Assembly (NCBI RefSeq): GCF_900141785.1
Contig: NZ_FQYP01000009.1
Location: forward strand, 186,001-250,000
Direction of reading: 5' to 3'
DNA: 64,000 bases
From: Aquimarina spongiae
GTDB lineage: Bacteria > Bacteroidota > Bacteroidia > Flavobacteriales > Flavobacteriaceae
Shown: positions 53,735-61,729 of the stretch, piece by piece
Layout of the letters: each line of letters starts with the position of its first letter
Position numbering within the stretch: position 1 is the stretch's first letter
The notes under the pieces: model-generated
What the model saw: only the letters and a program-made list of their open reading frames with translations
What the model was told of the DNA's origin: nothing
The model's database searches: none
Program-made: the position numbers and the translations under genes

Positions 53735-54259
53735 TTATCGCAATGGAAATCCTTTGGCAGCCCACCAAGGATGTATTTCAATCACCAATCGACCTGCTTT
53801 AACCATTGGATCCATATTGGCAAGACTATCCGCCATTTTTTGAGTAGGCGTATTATAGATGGTGATTCCTCTAATATCTCCGTCATCTCCAAAAGGTCCT
53901 GAAATATCTGCGTATCCTTCTTTATACATTCTACCCAAATGCTGTAAATGTAATTTTTGTAAACTATCTGCAACTTCTTTGGTTTGAGAACGGTTTGGGC
54001 CTCTTTTTAAGAAAGCAATGAAATATTGTTGCATAATAGTAGTGTCGCCTGTTTCCTGATCCACATAATCAAAGAGTTGATATCCTTGTTTTTCTAGCTT
54101 TTCTTTGATGGATTTTACAGAAGGTTTTTCTACAATTTCTTCAGTGGTTTTGACCGGATCAGAAATAGCTTCCTTTTGTTTTTGACACCCTGTGGTAACA
54201 AGCAAAATCAAAAGACCGATAATTAGGGCAATGTTGGATAGTTGTTTATTGGATTTCAT
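53735..54259 (-). CDS. YCII-domain lipoprotein
   Basis: Start at 54259 gives 174 residues with a lipobox (VTTGC); the next upstream Met (54310) lies before the gene's promoter box, so it is not used. The C-terminal half (about 75-174) has the YciI/YCII pattern: YFIAFLKRGPNR, LQHLGRMYKEGYADISGPFGDD, DIRGITIY and AGRLVIEIHPWW. YCII proteins are small dimeric beta-alpha folds of unclear function. The gene converges with the aldehyde dehydrogenase. Confidence 0.85.
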   Translation of the reverse strand: MKSNKQLSNIALIIGLLILLVTTGCQKQKEAISDPVKTTEEIVEKPSVKSIKEKLEKQGYQLFDYVDQETGDTTIMQQYFIAFLKRGPNRSQTKEVADSLQKLHLQHLGRMYKEGYADISGPFGDDGDIRGITIYNTPTQKMADSLANMDPMVKAGRLVIEIHPWWAAKGFPLR

Positions 54260-54275
54260 AAGGTGGATAATATAA

Positions 54276-54311
54276 AATGCACTTCCAAAGATAAACATTT
54301 GAAAGTGCATT
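54276..54311 (-). terminator. Hairpin that ends the first barrel gene and contains the YCII gene promoter
   Basis: AATGCACTTCCAAA pairs with TTTGAAAGTGCATT over an 8-nt loop (one internal mismatch). On the minus strand the stem is followed by TTATATTATCC. The gene's TATCTTTG -7 box lies within it, so terminator and promoter share the same DNA. Confidence 0.65.
54286..54293 (-). promoter_or_regulatory. -7 promoter box of the YCII lipoprotein gene
   Basis: TATCTTTG on the minus strand, 27 bp before the start at 54259, exact TAnnTTTG match. Confidence 0.6.
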
Positions 54312-54343
54312 GCTTAAATCTACCTTAACCAATTAACGTCAGA

Positions 54344-55249
54344 TCAATTGGTTTTGTAAACAAGTCCTAATGAAAAGGACGAAGCTTTATTGTAATTCTG
54401 GCCTTCCATAGTTACTGCATAACCGGTAGAGATTCCAAAATTGTTCTTGTATACGGGTACATAGAGATCCAAATATAAGTTTGCAAAATCTACCTCAGTT
54501 TCTGGTAAAGCTGCTGCACCACCTGCTGCGATAAATTCTGGTGATCCGATATCAAATCCACTTAAGGAATTTTGCACTCCCACTTTGGCATGCGCATAAA
54601 ACCATTTGTTATAGTATCCTAATTTTGCACTATATATCATAGCGTTAGGGACTTCAAAGTCCGAGCTGTTTCTTAAACTATACGCTGCTTGTAATTCTAC
54701 AAATACATTGGCGGATGCGGTAAATTGCACAAAGCCACATCCTTCATAGGCAGTTGCACCATTACCCAGCGCTAATATCCCTGCAGCTTCGTATCCACCT
54801 ACTGGCAATGTTACTCCTGTTGCTCCACCAACAGCTAGTTTTGAGGCATTATTAAATTTGGTTTCCAAGATTTTAGCTTTCAAAAATACACTGAGGTCCT
54901 GTACACCTTCTACCTGGCTCTCACCAATGATAGGATCATCTATACCCATTTCATTACTGGTAGATACATAAGGTACAGTTACTGTAGTTGAAAGCCAATT
55001 TGAAAAACCATATTCTCCATAGATACTTATGATCGATGAAGTGATTTCTCCCATGTTCATAGGATTGGATTCGGTCAAGGTTTCTCCTCTATAGAAATTA
55101 TCAAATGCTTTATAGGAATAGGAAGAAGCAATGGTTAGGTCATTTTGTTTCGGAAAAAACCCGTTGATAAGGGTTTGTGCCGATAGTGATGATATAGATA
55201 GATATACTAATATAATCATCATTTTGGGGTTGTTCATAGTAATTGTCAT
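54344..55249 (-). CDS. Outer-membrane beta-barrel-type protein, copy 1
   Basis: 301 residues with a signal peptide (ILVYLSISSLSAQ) and a body of alternating hydrophobic/polar strands with many Gly, Tyr and Ser, e.g. YGFSNWLSTTVTVPY, VGGATGVTLPVGGYE and FSLGLVYKTN, ending in the aromatic-rich last strand typical of outer-membrane barrels. About half its positions, by eye, match the next gene, so it is a tandem duplicate. The ligand is unknown; a channel for small hydrophobic molecules is possible given the neighbouring operon (inference). Confidence 0.75.
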   Translation of the reverse strand: MTITMNNPKMMIILVYLSISSLSAQTLINGFFPKQNDLTIASSYSYKAFDNFYRGETLTESNPMNMGEITSSIISIYGEYGFSNWLSTTVTVPYVSTSNEMGIDDPIIGESQVEGVQDLSVFLKAKILETKFNNASKLAVGGATGVTLPVGGYEAAGILALGNGATAYEGCGFVQFTASANVFVELQAAYSLRNSSDFEVPNAMIYSAKLGYYNKWFYAHAKVGVQNSLSGFDIGSPEFIAAGGAAALPETEVDFANLYLDLYVPVYKNNFGISTGYAVTMEGQNYNKASSFSLGLVYKTN

Positions 55250-55443
55250 ATCATAGGCAGTTGTTTATTTACGTTGGTAAGATTGAGGAAATATTGTTAA
55301 AAATTTTAAGATTGGGATAGGTAAATTAGAAAATAATCCTATAAAAAGCAAATATCATCGATAAAATGCATTTTTGCATTGAGAAACATTCATTTGTAAG
55401 ACAGGTTGATTTTTGAACTGTTTTTGTAATACGAGCATAAAAA

Positions 55444-55472
55444 ATCGCCTTCAGAAATACCCTGAAGGCGAT
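55444..55472 (-). terminator. Rho-independent terminator after the second barrel gene
   Basis: ATCGCCTTCAG pairs with CTGAAGGCGAT; the minus strand continues with TTTTTATGCTC. It lies 22 bp after the stop of the gene at 55494 and separates the two paralogues. Confidence 0.88.
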
Positions 55473-55493
55473 CAAATATACGATTGAGATATC

Positions 55494-56408
55494 TTACCTG
55501 GCCGTATATACTAGTCCAAAGGCCAGTCCTGATTCTTTACTGTGATTTCTACCACTTATAGTAGCTCCATAACTTGCAGATACGCCAAGAGTCTGTTGGT
55601 ATACAGGCACATAAAAATCGAAAGATAGATTGGTGAAATCTACTTCGGTTTCAGGTAGAATTGCCGCACCACCCGCTTCACCAAACTCTGCAGTTCCTAT
55701 ATCCAGGCCAGACATAGAGTCTTGTATATCCAATTTGGCATGCACATACAATAGCTCATTATGAAAACCAATTTTTGCACTATACATCATGGCGTTTGGG
55801 ATGTCGAAATCATCACTGCTTCTTTGGCTGTACCCCAATTGTACTTCACTGAATATGTTGAAGGGTAATGAGTATTGAACAATTGCCGAACCATTGATGG
55901 TAGTGGCTTGATTTCCCAAAGAAAGTACCCCAGCTCCTTCGTAATCTCCTACAGGAAGAGTCACTCCAGTAGCACCACCCAAAGTTATTCTAGAATTGTT
56001 CTGAAATTGTTTTTCCAAAATCCTTGCTTTCATAAAAACTCCAAGATCTTGAATACCATCTACTTTTGCAACCTGCTGAACAGGGTCTATAGCTCCATCT
56101 TCACTTTCAACCTGTATGTAGGGTAAAGTAACGGTAGATGACAACCAGTTTGAAATGGCGTACTGCCCATAAAAGGAAACGATTGATGATGAAATCTCAC
56201 CCAGTCCGGCCGGATTTCCATCAGATAATGACGAACCTCTGTAAAACTGATCATAGCTTTTGTAAGAATAACTTGGGGCAACGGTAATGGTGTTTTTTTC
56301 GGGATAAAAACCGTTGACAGGGATCTGCGCAGAAACATTACAAAAAAAGCATAAGAGGATCGTGACCCCTATTAGGGATCTTGTGAAATTGTGTAACATA
56401 ATTTTCAA
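55494..56408 (-). CDS. Outer-membrane beta-barrel-type protein, copy 2
   Basis: 304 residues with a signal peptide (VTILLCFFCNVSAQ). The body matches the gene at 54344 along its length (NGFYPEKN..., YSYKSYDQFYRG, GGATGVTLPVGDYEGAG, AGGAAILPETEVDF). Both end in the same aromatic strand pattern (FGLVYTAR). Function is unknown. Each copy has its own terminator hairpin, so they need not be co-transcribed. Confidence 0.75.
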   Translation of the reverse strand: MKIMLHNFTRSLIGVTILLCFFCNVSAQIPVNGFYPEKNTITVAPSYSYKSYDQFYRGSSLSDGNPAGLGEISSSIVSFYGQYAISNWLSSTVTLPYIQVESEDGAIDPVQQVAKVDGIQDLGVFMKARILEKQFQNNSRITLGGATGVTLPVGDYEGAGVLSLGNQATTINGSAIVQYSLPFNIFSEVQLGYSQRSSDDFDIPNAMMYSAKIGFHNELLYVHAKLDIQDSMSGLDIGTAEFGEAGGAAILPETEVDFTNLSFDFYVPVYQQTLGVSASYGATISGRNHSKESGLAFGLVYTAR

Positions 56409-56525
56409 TTTTGGTTAATAATTGGCCTGCTTAGACGGAGGGTAATTACTTACCTTACATGATCATATGTTATCTTTTGATTAACCAAATTAAAAGGAGA
56501 ATTAAGCCGTTTTTGAGTTACGATT

Positions 56526-56993
56526 TTACCATAAAATGAATGGATTTTTGCTTAATTGAGAGTTGTAGTACCTGTTTTCTCCTGTTACTTCTTTTCCGAG
56601 CCAATTGGGTTTTAAAAAAGGTTCATTTTCTTCTTCTAATTCGATTTCTGCAAGAATCAATCCTTGATTTTGTCCAAAAAACTCGTCTACCTCGATAGTG
56701 TGTTTGCCTGATTTTATTTCGTAGCGAGTTTTTTCGATCATTCCCTGTTCACAAAGGTGGAGAAGTGCTTCCGCATCTTCGATAGAAATCGGTTTTTCCC
56801 ATTCAAATCGAGACGTACCTGTAGCGTTCCCAATACCTTTTACAGTAATGAATGCCTGTTGGCCTTTGATACGGATTCGTACTGTTCGTTCGGGATGCGT
56901 ATTCAGAAACGCTTGTACGATTCGGTATTGCTTGGTTGATTCTTTTTTGAATTCTTCAGAGGTTACCAGGAATTTTCGTTCTATTTCTGTCAT
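56526..56993 (-). CDS. CYTH-domain protein (triphosphate tunnel metalloenzyme)
   Basis: The 155-residue protein opens with the E-x-E-x-K signature (TEIERKFLV) and continues with RIRIKGQQAFITVKG, RFEWEKPI and EVDEFFGQNQGLILAEIELE, giving the pattern of charged residues lining the tunnel. Members are often tripolyphosphatases, sometimes adenylate cyclases. It is single-domain and probably cytoplasmic, about 90 bp beyond the end of the DUF2911 gene. Confidence 0.92.
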   Translation of the reverse strand: MTEIERKFLVTSEEFKKESTKQYRIVQAFLNTHPERTVRIRIKGQQAFITVKGIGNATGTSRFEWEKPISIEDAEALLHLCEQGMIEKTRYEIKSGKHTIEVDEFFGQNQGLILAEIELEEENEPFLKPNWLGKEVTGENRYYNSQLSKNPFILW

Positions 56994-57010
56994 GTTGTTG
57001 TAATAAATAA

Positions 57011-57037
57011 TCCCTGAATCGATAATCGATACAGGGA
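57011..57037 (-). terminator. Terminator-like hairpin after the DUF2911 gene
   Basis: TCCCTG and CAGGGA flank a self-complementary ATCGAT pair. On the minus strand it is followed by TTATTTATTA. It lies 44 bp beyond the stop of the DUF2911 gene. Confidence 0.6.
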
Positions 57038-57080
57038 AATTTACTCTAAGGTATTACATTTTGAGATATTATTGCCGGAA

Positions 57081-57914
57081 TTACTTCGACCATTCCTGAA
57101 TCAATTTTCGGTTCAGTCGGATAAGATCTTCGTTTTTTGCCTTTTCCGAAAGAACTAAGGATCTTTTGGCAGCGACCAGAGCTTCTTTTTTCCTTCCCAA
57201 ATCTCCCAATATTAAAGCTTCTCGATATACCTGAAAGAATAGTGCTTTCTCACTTTTCGTGACTTTTTGGATATACTGCAGAGCTTGTTCCAAATCTGTA
57301 TTTGCTTCATGCAAATATAATGCGGCCAGAAAGTAATCGAAATCTGATGGCCCTGATAGTACTTTTTTGATATTAGCCATAGTTTTTTCATGCACTTCTA
57401 CTTTGATTGATAAGGAAGCTCTTACATTCCCCCAGGCAAATACCAAATCTGCACTATCCAGCTCAATCTGGTCCAGATACATCAAGAATGATTCTACGGT
57501 ATTTTGTTGGTTGGTTACGTTTGCCTTTAACTGTAATACGGGGGTTCTAGAGGTATAGGTATTCCAGTTTCCAGTATCATAAGTGTACAAGTAGATATCC
57601 CAATAGGTATTGTTTGGTTTGGAGAGTATGGCGTATGTTCCTTTTTTTAATGGGCTCCCTTGTATGGTAATATCATCACTCACGGTGATCTTTGTAGCAG
57701 CATTGGCGCCCGTTCTCCAAAAAGTACCGTAAGGAAGTAAGCCTTCTGCACCAAAAAGAGTTCTTCCTCGTTGACTGGGTCTGGAGTATTCTAATTCTAT
57801 ATCGGTGATCCCAATGGTCTGTATGGTTTTTGAAGACGGACTTAATGCGGGAATGGTAAGCTGTGCTTGAACGGCGCACACCGATAGCACGCAAATTACA
57901 AATGTTTTGAACAT
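57081..57914 (-). CDS. Secreted DUF2911-domain protein
   Basis: 277 residues with a signal peptide (VCAVQA). The N-terminal half holds the DUF2911 signature YSRPSQRGRTLFGAEGLLPYGTFWRTGANAAT in parts, with LKKGTYAI and YWDIYLY. The C-terminal part (about 180-277) is a TPR-like helical tail (EQALQYIQKVTKSEKALF, AKRSLVLSEKAK). The function of DUF2911 is not known to me. It follows the AraC-type gene by 20 bp on the same strand, so it may be in one unit. Confidence 0.88.
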   Translation of the reverse strand: MFKTFVICVLSVCAVQAQLTIPALSPSSKTIQTIGITDIELEYSRPSQRGRTLFGAEGLLPYGTFWRTGANAATKITVSDDITIQGSPLKKGTYAILSKPNNTYWDIYLYTYDTGNWNTYTSRTPVLQLKANVTNQQNTVESFLMYLDQIELDSADLVFAWGNVRASLSIKVEVHEKTMANIKKVLSGPSDFDYFLAALYLHEANTDLEQALQYIQKVTKSEKALFFQVYREALILGDLGRKKEALVAAKRSLVLSEKAKNEDLIRLNRKLIQEWSK

Positions 57915-57934
57915 GATGTTTTGATTTTGAAAGA

Positions 57935-59035
57935 TTATAAGTTTGAGAAATACTCTTTGGGAGTAGCTCCCATCAAATCCTTAAAGGATTTGTTGAATGT
58001 GGTTTTGGAATTAAAACCGGCCTCTTGCGCAAGCCCAAAAAAGGTCATATGCTTGGCTTTTTCGGTTTGGGATAAAGCGATAAATTCTTTGATTCGATAG
58101 TAGTTAATGTATTCAAAGAAATTCATGCCAATACGCTCATTGAGCAGACGTGCCATTTCGGGATTACTCACCCCAAGCATTTCTGCTAATTCTGATTTTA
58201 GCAGTTTTCTGCTCAAGTAGGGTTTTTTGTCTTCCATGAGTTGTTCTAATTGCTTTTTTAGCGTATCCAACTGTTGGTTAGAAAACTTAGATTGTGCATA
58301 TTTCTTAGAAGAGACAAAAGCATCGATTTTAAACAGCTGTGGTTCTTTTATACTGTAAAAAGCAATAAAAAGAGTCATGATAGCAATGCTTATCCATATT
58401 ATTTGCCAGTTTACTTTGGTGAAAAAAGAATATCCTACTGCCCAGTTCAAGAACATAGTAAACCAACAGAGTAAACATATCCCTATAGCTACCAAAAAGC
58501 TGAAAAAGAATCTGGATTGAACACTATAACTTAATTCTTGTTGAATATCTTTTTTAAACTGTAAAAAGATCCGAAGGCTGAGTACCCAATAGGTAATATT
58601 AAAGCATAACCCAATTGCTATAAATGCTAAGGTAACCTTTGAGGTAAGTCCGCTGGCTGCTCTTTCTTGTAGTACCTCGTCTGAAGGCAAAATAAAATAG
58701 ATGGTTGCCAAGGTATTATATACCAGTGCAGGCAAGTAATGGATAAGCTCTTTCTTTGAAAATGGTTTTTTAATCAAGCTGGACCGGGTAAACAGATAGA
58801 TCGTGGCTCCAAATAATAAGGTGGCAAATTCTGAAAAAATCACCCAGCGATAGTTATCAGTAAAGAAGCCTGAAATATAGAATACCCTACCTGTTAACCC
58901 GATGGCTAAAACGAAGACTAATATCACGATGTACTTATTTACATTCCTGTTTTTTTTGGAAAAGAAATAAATAAAGATCAGAAACAAACTCTGAAAATAC
59001 GCGAAATATACCAGCTGATTAAGTAGTGCTTGCAT
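57935..59035 (-). CDS. Membrane-anchored AraC-family regulator
   Basis: The 366-residue protein has about seven membrane helices in residues 5-235 (starting LVYFAYFQSLFLIFIYFFS). A C-terminal AraC-type DNA-binding domain (about 265-366) follows, with SKLLKSELAEMLGVSNPE-type first HTH (actual: RKLLKSELAEMLGVSNPEMA), GMNFFEYINYYRIKEF and GLAQEAGFNSKTTFNKSF. Such one-component membrane regulators, common in Bacteroidota, sense an extracellular signal directly. The DUF2911 gene downstream and the secreted protein gene upstream are candidate targets. Confidence 0.93.
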   Translation of the reverse strand: MQALLNQLVYFAYFQSLFLIFIYFFSKKNRNVNKYIVILVFVLAIGLTGRVFYISGFFTDNYRWVIFSEFATLLFGATIYLFTRSSLIKKPFSKKELIHYLPALVYNTLATIYFILPSDEVLQERAASGLTSKVTLAFIAIGLCFNITYWVLSLRIFLQFKKDIQQELSYSVQSRFFFSFLVAIGICLLCWFTMFLNWAVGYSFFTKVNWQIIWISIAIMTLFIAFYSIKEPQLFKIDAFVSSKKYAQSKFSNQQLDTLKKQLEQLMEDKKPYLSRKLLKSELAEMLGVSNPEMARLLNERIGMNFFEYINYYRIKEFIALSQTEKAKHMTFFGLAQEAGFNSKTTFNKSFKDLMGATPKEYFSNL

Positions 59036-59066
59036 GGGTCTACTATCAAATTTTTGATTGAATATA

Positions 59067-59762
59067 CTAGTTTATCACAAATTGATTTACATGCAATACA
59101 CTTTCATTCTTATATATACCCTTATCCTTCATAAAGGTTTCGAATTCTTTTTTGCTTTCCCATTCTGTTACCACTAACAAATCAGGATTATAATAATACC
59201 CTGCAGGTGATTTCCCATTGGTTAGCTTCAAAACTGTTTTTCCTCCCGTGGCAGTAGATTTTTTAAACCATTGTTTGGTAAAGGCATCAAAAGAAGAATT
59301 GTCTTTTTTCCAATAGGCAGTTACTACATTATACTTGTTTTTATCCATGCTAAACGAAAGATCTTCGGGCATTTCATAATACACTAAATTAAAAATGGAC
59401 CAAATTGTTCTTCGTTGCTCATGAAAATCGGGAACAACCGTTTCAATTTCTGAGATAAACTGTTCTCGGTTGTTTAGATCGCTCCACTGACCGAATATAA
59501 AACTGGTAGGTTGGATGTTTCCTTGTGTGGTTTCTACAATTCTAAAACCGGGTAGAGGTTTGTAGGATCGTTTGAAGGCCACTGGGAAAGCTGTTTTTCT
59601 ATATTTTTCAAAAGCCTTTTCGGTTTCCGGTTTTGTAGTTAACATAAGGATATCCAATATTTGTCCTTTCTTAAGGTTGACAGACTTAATATTGGCCTGA
59701 GCAAAAAGAGAAGAGTTACCTATAAAGATAACTAGTAATGTGATAATTTTTAACAGTTTCAT
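59067..59762 (-). CDS. Secreted protein, possibly a double dimeric alpha-beta barrel
   Basis: 231 residues with a signal peptide (GNSSLFAQ). Two similar segments (about 25-120 and 140-231) each end with F-x-x-x-W-(S/E)-(D/S) and a strand, e.g. FIFGQWSDLNNREQF and LVVTEWESKKEFETF, which resembles a duplicated dimeric alpha-beta barrel (ABM-like). The function is unknown. A TACATTTG promoter box lies about 33 bp upstream of the start. Confidence 0.65.
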   Translation of the reverse strand: MKLLKIITLLVIFIGNSSLFAQANIKSVNLKKGQILDILMLTTKPETEKAFEKYRKTAFPVAFKRSYKPLPGFRIVETTQGNIQPTSFIFGQWSDLNNREQFISEIETVVPDFHEQRRTIWSIFNLVYYEMPEDLSFSMDKNKYNVVTAYWKKDNSSFDAFTKQWFKKSTATGGKTVLKLTNGKSPAGYYYNPDLLVVTEWESKKEFETFMKDKGIYKNESVLHVNQFVIN

Positions 59763-59794
59763 GATTTTTGATTTTTGAGATTATTAATTTCAAA

Positions 59795-59802
59795 CAAATG
59801 TA
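59795..59802 (-). promoter_or_regulatory. -7 box upstream of the secreted barrel-like gene
   Basis: TACATTTG on the minus strand matches TAnnTTTG; it is 33 bp before the start at 59762 and probably serves the AraC and DUF2911 genes too. Confidence 0.55.
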
Positions 59803-59870
59803 GAAACTGCTTTCAGATTCCAGTAAATAAGGGCGCTCCAAAAGATACGGATACGGTAAACGCACTACTT

Positions 59871-60536
59871 TTACTCTTGTTTTTGTGCGATTTCTTTGAT
59901 ATGATCAGAAATAATGATGCGATCGGCAAATTCATGATTAGCTAACCAAATCATCGCTAGAACGATCGTTTCAGGAACGATAGTTTGGTACTTCTTAAGC
60001 CCTCCAATCAGTAGGGGATTGATCACCTTCATCAATTGTTTGAAAAAATATTCCCCAGGACGTTTTTCAGTTCTTTGACCTCCAATAAGTGAGGGTTGTA
60101 AGAGATGTGTTTTAGGAATTTGACATTGCAACACGTCTCTTTCCATTTCTCCTTTTGTACGATTATAAAATACACTACTGTTTGGATTCGCACCCAATGC
60201 AGATACCACAATATAGGTAGGGATGTTGTTCGCTTTGCAAAGCTGGGCGACACTTACCGGGATGCCATAGTCAATTTTATGATAGAGATTTTTGTCTGGA
60301 GTTTTGGCCTTGGTGGTCCCGATACAACAAAACACTTCGTCGGCTATAAATTTATCCTGATGATCAGACAGAATAAGTAGATCTACAATATGTTCTTCCA
60401 CTTTTGGGTGCGAAATTCCGGTCGCTTTTCTGGAGAAAAGAATAATCTTGGAATACCTCGGATCTTCGATGAGGAGTTGCAGTAAAATTCCTCCCGTAAG
60501 ACCTGTAGCACCCAGTATTATTGCTGTTTTTGGCAT
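59871..60536 (-). CDS. NAD(P)-binding protein (atypical SDR, NmrA/HTATIP2-like)
   Basis: With the start at 60536 the protein has 221 residues and a normal N-terminal Rossmann motif (AIILGATGLTGGILLQLL), FSRKATG (NADP-type basic residue), and the VSALGANPNSSVFYNRTKGEME segment with a Y-N-R-T-K signature. The upstream Met (60599) would add 21 unlikely residues. It is divergent from dinB. Substrate unknown. Confidence 0.85.
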   Translation of the reverse strand: MPKTAIILGATGLTGGILLQLLIEDPRYSKIILFSRKATGISHPKVEEHIVDLLILSDHQDKFIADEVFCCIGTTKAKTPDKNLYHKIDYGIPVSVAQLCKANNIPTYIVVSALGANPNSSVFYNRTKGEMERDVLQCQIPKTHLLQPSLIGGQRTEKRPGEYFFKQLMKVINPLLIGGLKKYQTIVPETIVLAMIWLANHEFADRIIISDHIKEIAQKQE

Positions 60537-60609
60537 TACTTTGTGATTTTGAAAAAATGTATTTTTTGAATACTCTAAAGATATTACAATTCGGATCAAC
60601 GATAACCAC

Positions 60610-60617
60610 TATTTTTG
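60610..60617 (+). promoter_or_regulatory. -7 promoter box of dinB
   Basis: TATTTTTG, exact match, only 5 bp before the GTG at 60622. This implies a nearly leaderless transcript or a slightly later start (TTG 60631 or GTG 60634). Confidence 0.55.
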
Positions 60618-60621
60618 TATT

Positions 60622-61728
60622 GTGGAAGAATTGGTTGCACATAGAAAGATTATTCATGTAGATATGGATGCGTTTTATGCTTCGGTAGAGCAAATGGATA
60701 ACCCAGAGTTAAAGGGGAAGCCTTTGGCTGTGGGAGGTGGCTCAAAACGAGGGGTAGTTAGTGCGGCCAGTTATGAAGCTCGAGTCTTTGGTGTGCGTTC
60801 TGCTATGGCTGGATTTAAAGCCAGGAAATTATGCCCGGATCTTATTTTTGTGAAACCGCGGTTTGATCGATACAAAGAAATATCGGTCAAAATCCGAAAG
60901 ATATTTTTCGAGTATACGGATCTGGTAGAGCCATTATCTCTGGATGAAGCCTATCTGGATGTGACTCAAAACAAAAAAGGAAATCCCAGTGCTTCTCTTC
61001 TTGCACAAGAAATACGACAGCGAATCTTTGATGAAGTAGGTCTCACGGCATCTGCGGGTATCTCTATTAATAAGTTTATAGCCAAAGTAGCTAGCGACTA
61101 CAATAAACCCAATGGTCAAAAGACAGTAAATCCAGAAGAAGTTATAGAATTTTTGGAAAACCTGGATGTGAAAAAGTTTTACGGAGTAGGGAAGGTTACC
61201 CAGGCGAAGATGTACCAAATGGGAATTTATACGGGGAAAGACTTGAAATCAAAATCAGAAGAGTTTCTTACTCAACATTTTGGCAAGTCTGGAGGTCACT
61301 ATTACCGTATCGTAAGAGGAATTCATCTTAGCGAAGTAAAACCTAATAGGGAACGCAAATCCTTGGCAGCCGAAAGGACTTTTAGCGAAAATATATCTTC
61401 GGAAATTTATATGTTAGAGCGCTTAGAGAGCATCGCCGAAGAGTTGCAACGGCGATTGCAACGAAGTAAGGTGGCAGGTAGGACGGTGACTTTAAAAATC
61501 AAGTATAGCGACTTTACCTTGCAAACCCGAAGCAAAACCTTGCCTTATTATGTAAGTGACGCTGCCATTTTACTGGAAACAGCAAAAGAACTACTGTATC
61601 AGGAAAAAATGAAAAACTCTGTCCGTCTGCTCGGGATTTCTTTATCTAATTTGAATACCGGAAAAGACAAACCCAAAAAGAAAGAAGAAAAAGAGTTTGA
61701 AGTGATTCAGTTGAAGTTTGATTTTTAG
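60622..61728 (+). CDS. dinB: DNA polymerase IV
   Basis: Y-family translesion polymerase. The protein (368 residues from GTG 60622) has IIHVDMDAFYASVEQ with the first catalytic Asp pair, AVGGGSKRGVVSAASYEAR, LSLDEAYLDVT (second catalytic site), the helix-hairpin-helix-like VKKFYGVGKVTQAK, and the little-finger domain. The exact start is uncertain because the promoter box ends just before 60622. It converges with the methionine aminotransferase gene, stop to stop. No LexA-box palindrome was recognised. Confidence 0.93.
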   Translation: MEELVAHRKIIHVDMDAFYASVEQMDNPELKGKPLAVGGGSKRGVVSAASYEARVFGVRSAMAGFKARKLCPDLIFVKPRFDRYKEISVKIRKIFFEYTDLVEPLSLDEAYLDVTQNKKGNPSASLLAQEIRQRIFDEVGLTASAGISINKFIAKVASDYNKPNGQKTVNPEEVIEFLENLDVKKFYGVGKVTQAKMYQMGIYTGKDLKSKSEEFLTQHFGKSGGHYYRIVRGIHLSEVKPNRERKSLAAERTFSENISSEIYMLERLESIAEELQRRLQRSKVAGRTVTLKIKYSDFTLQTRSKTLPYYVSDAAILLETAKELLYQEKMKNSVRLLGISLSNLNTGKDKPKKKEEKEFEVIQLKFDF

Positions 61729-61729
61729 T

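Noticed and set aside
54260-54310. N-terminal extension of the YCII lipoprotein
   Set aside because: It reads across the gene's -7 box and the hairpin; the lipoprotein signal starts at 54259.
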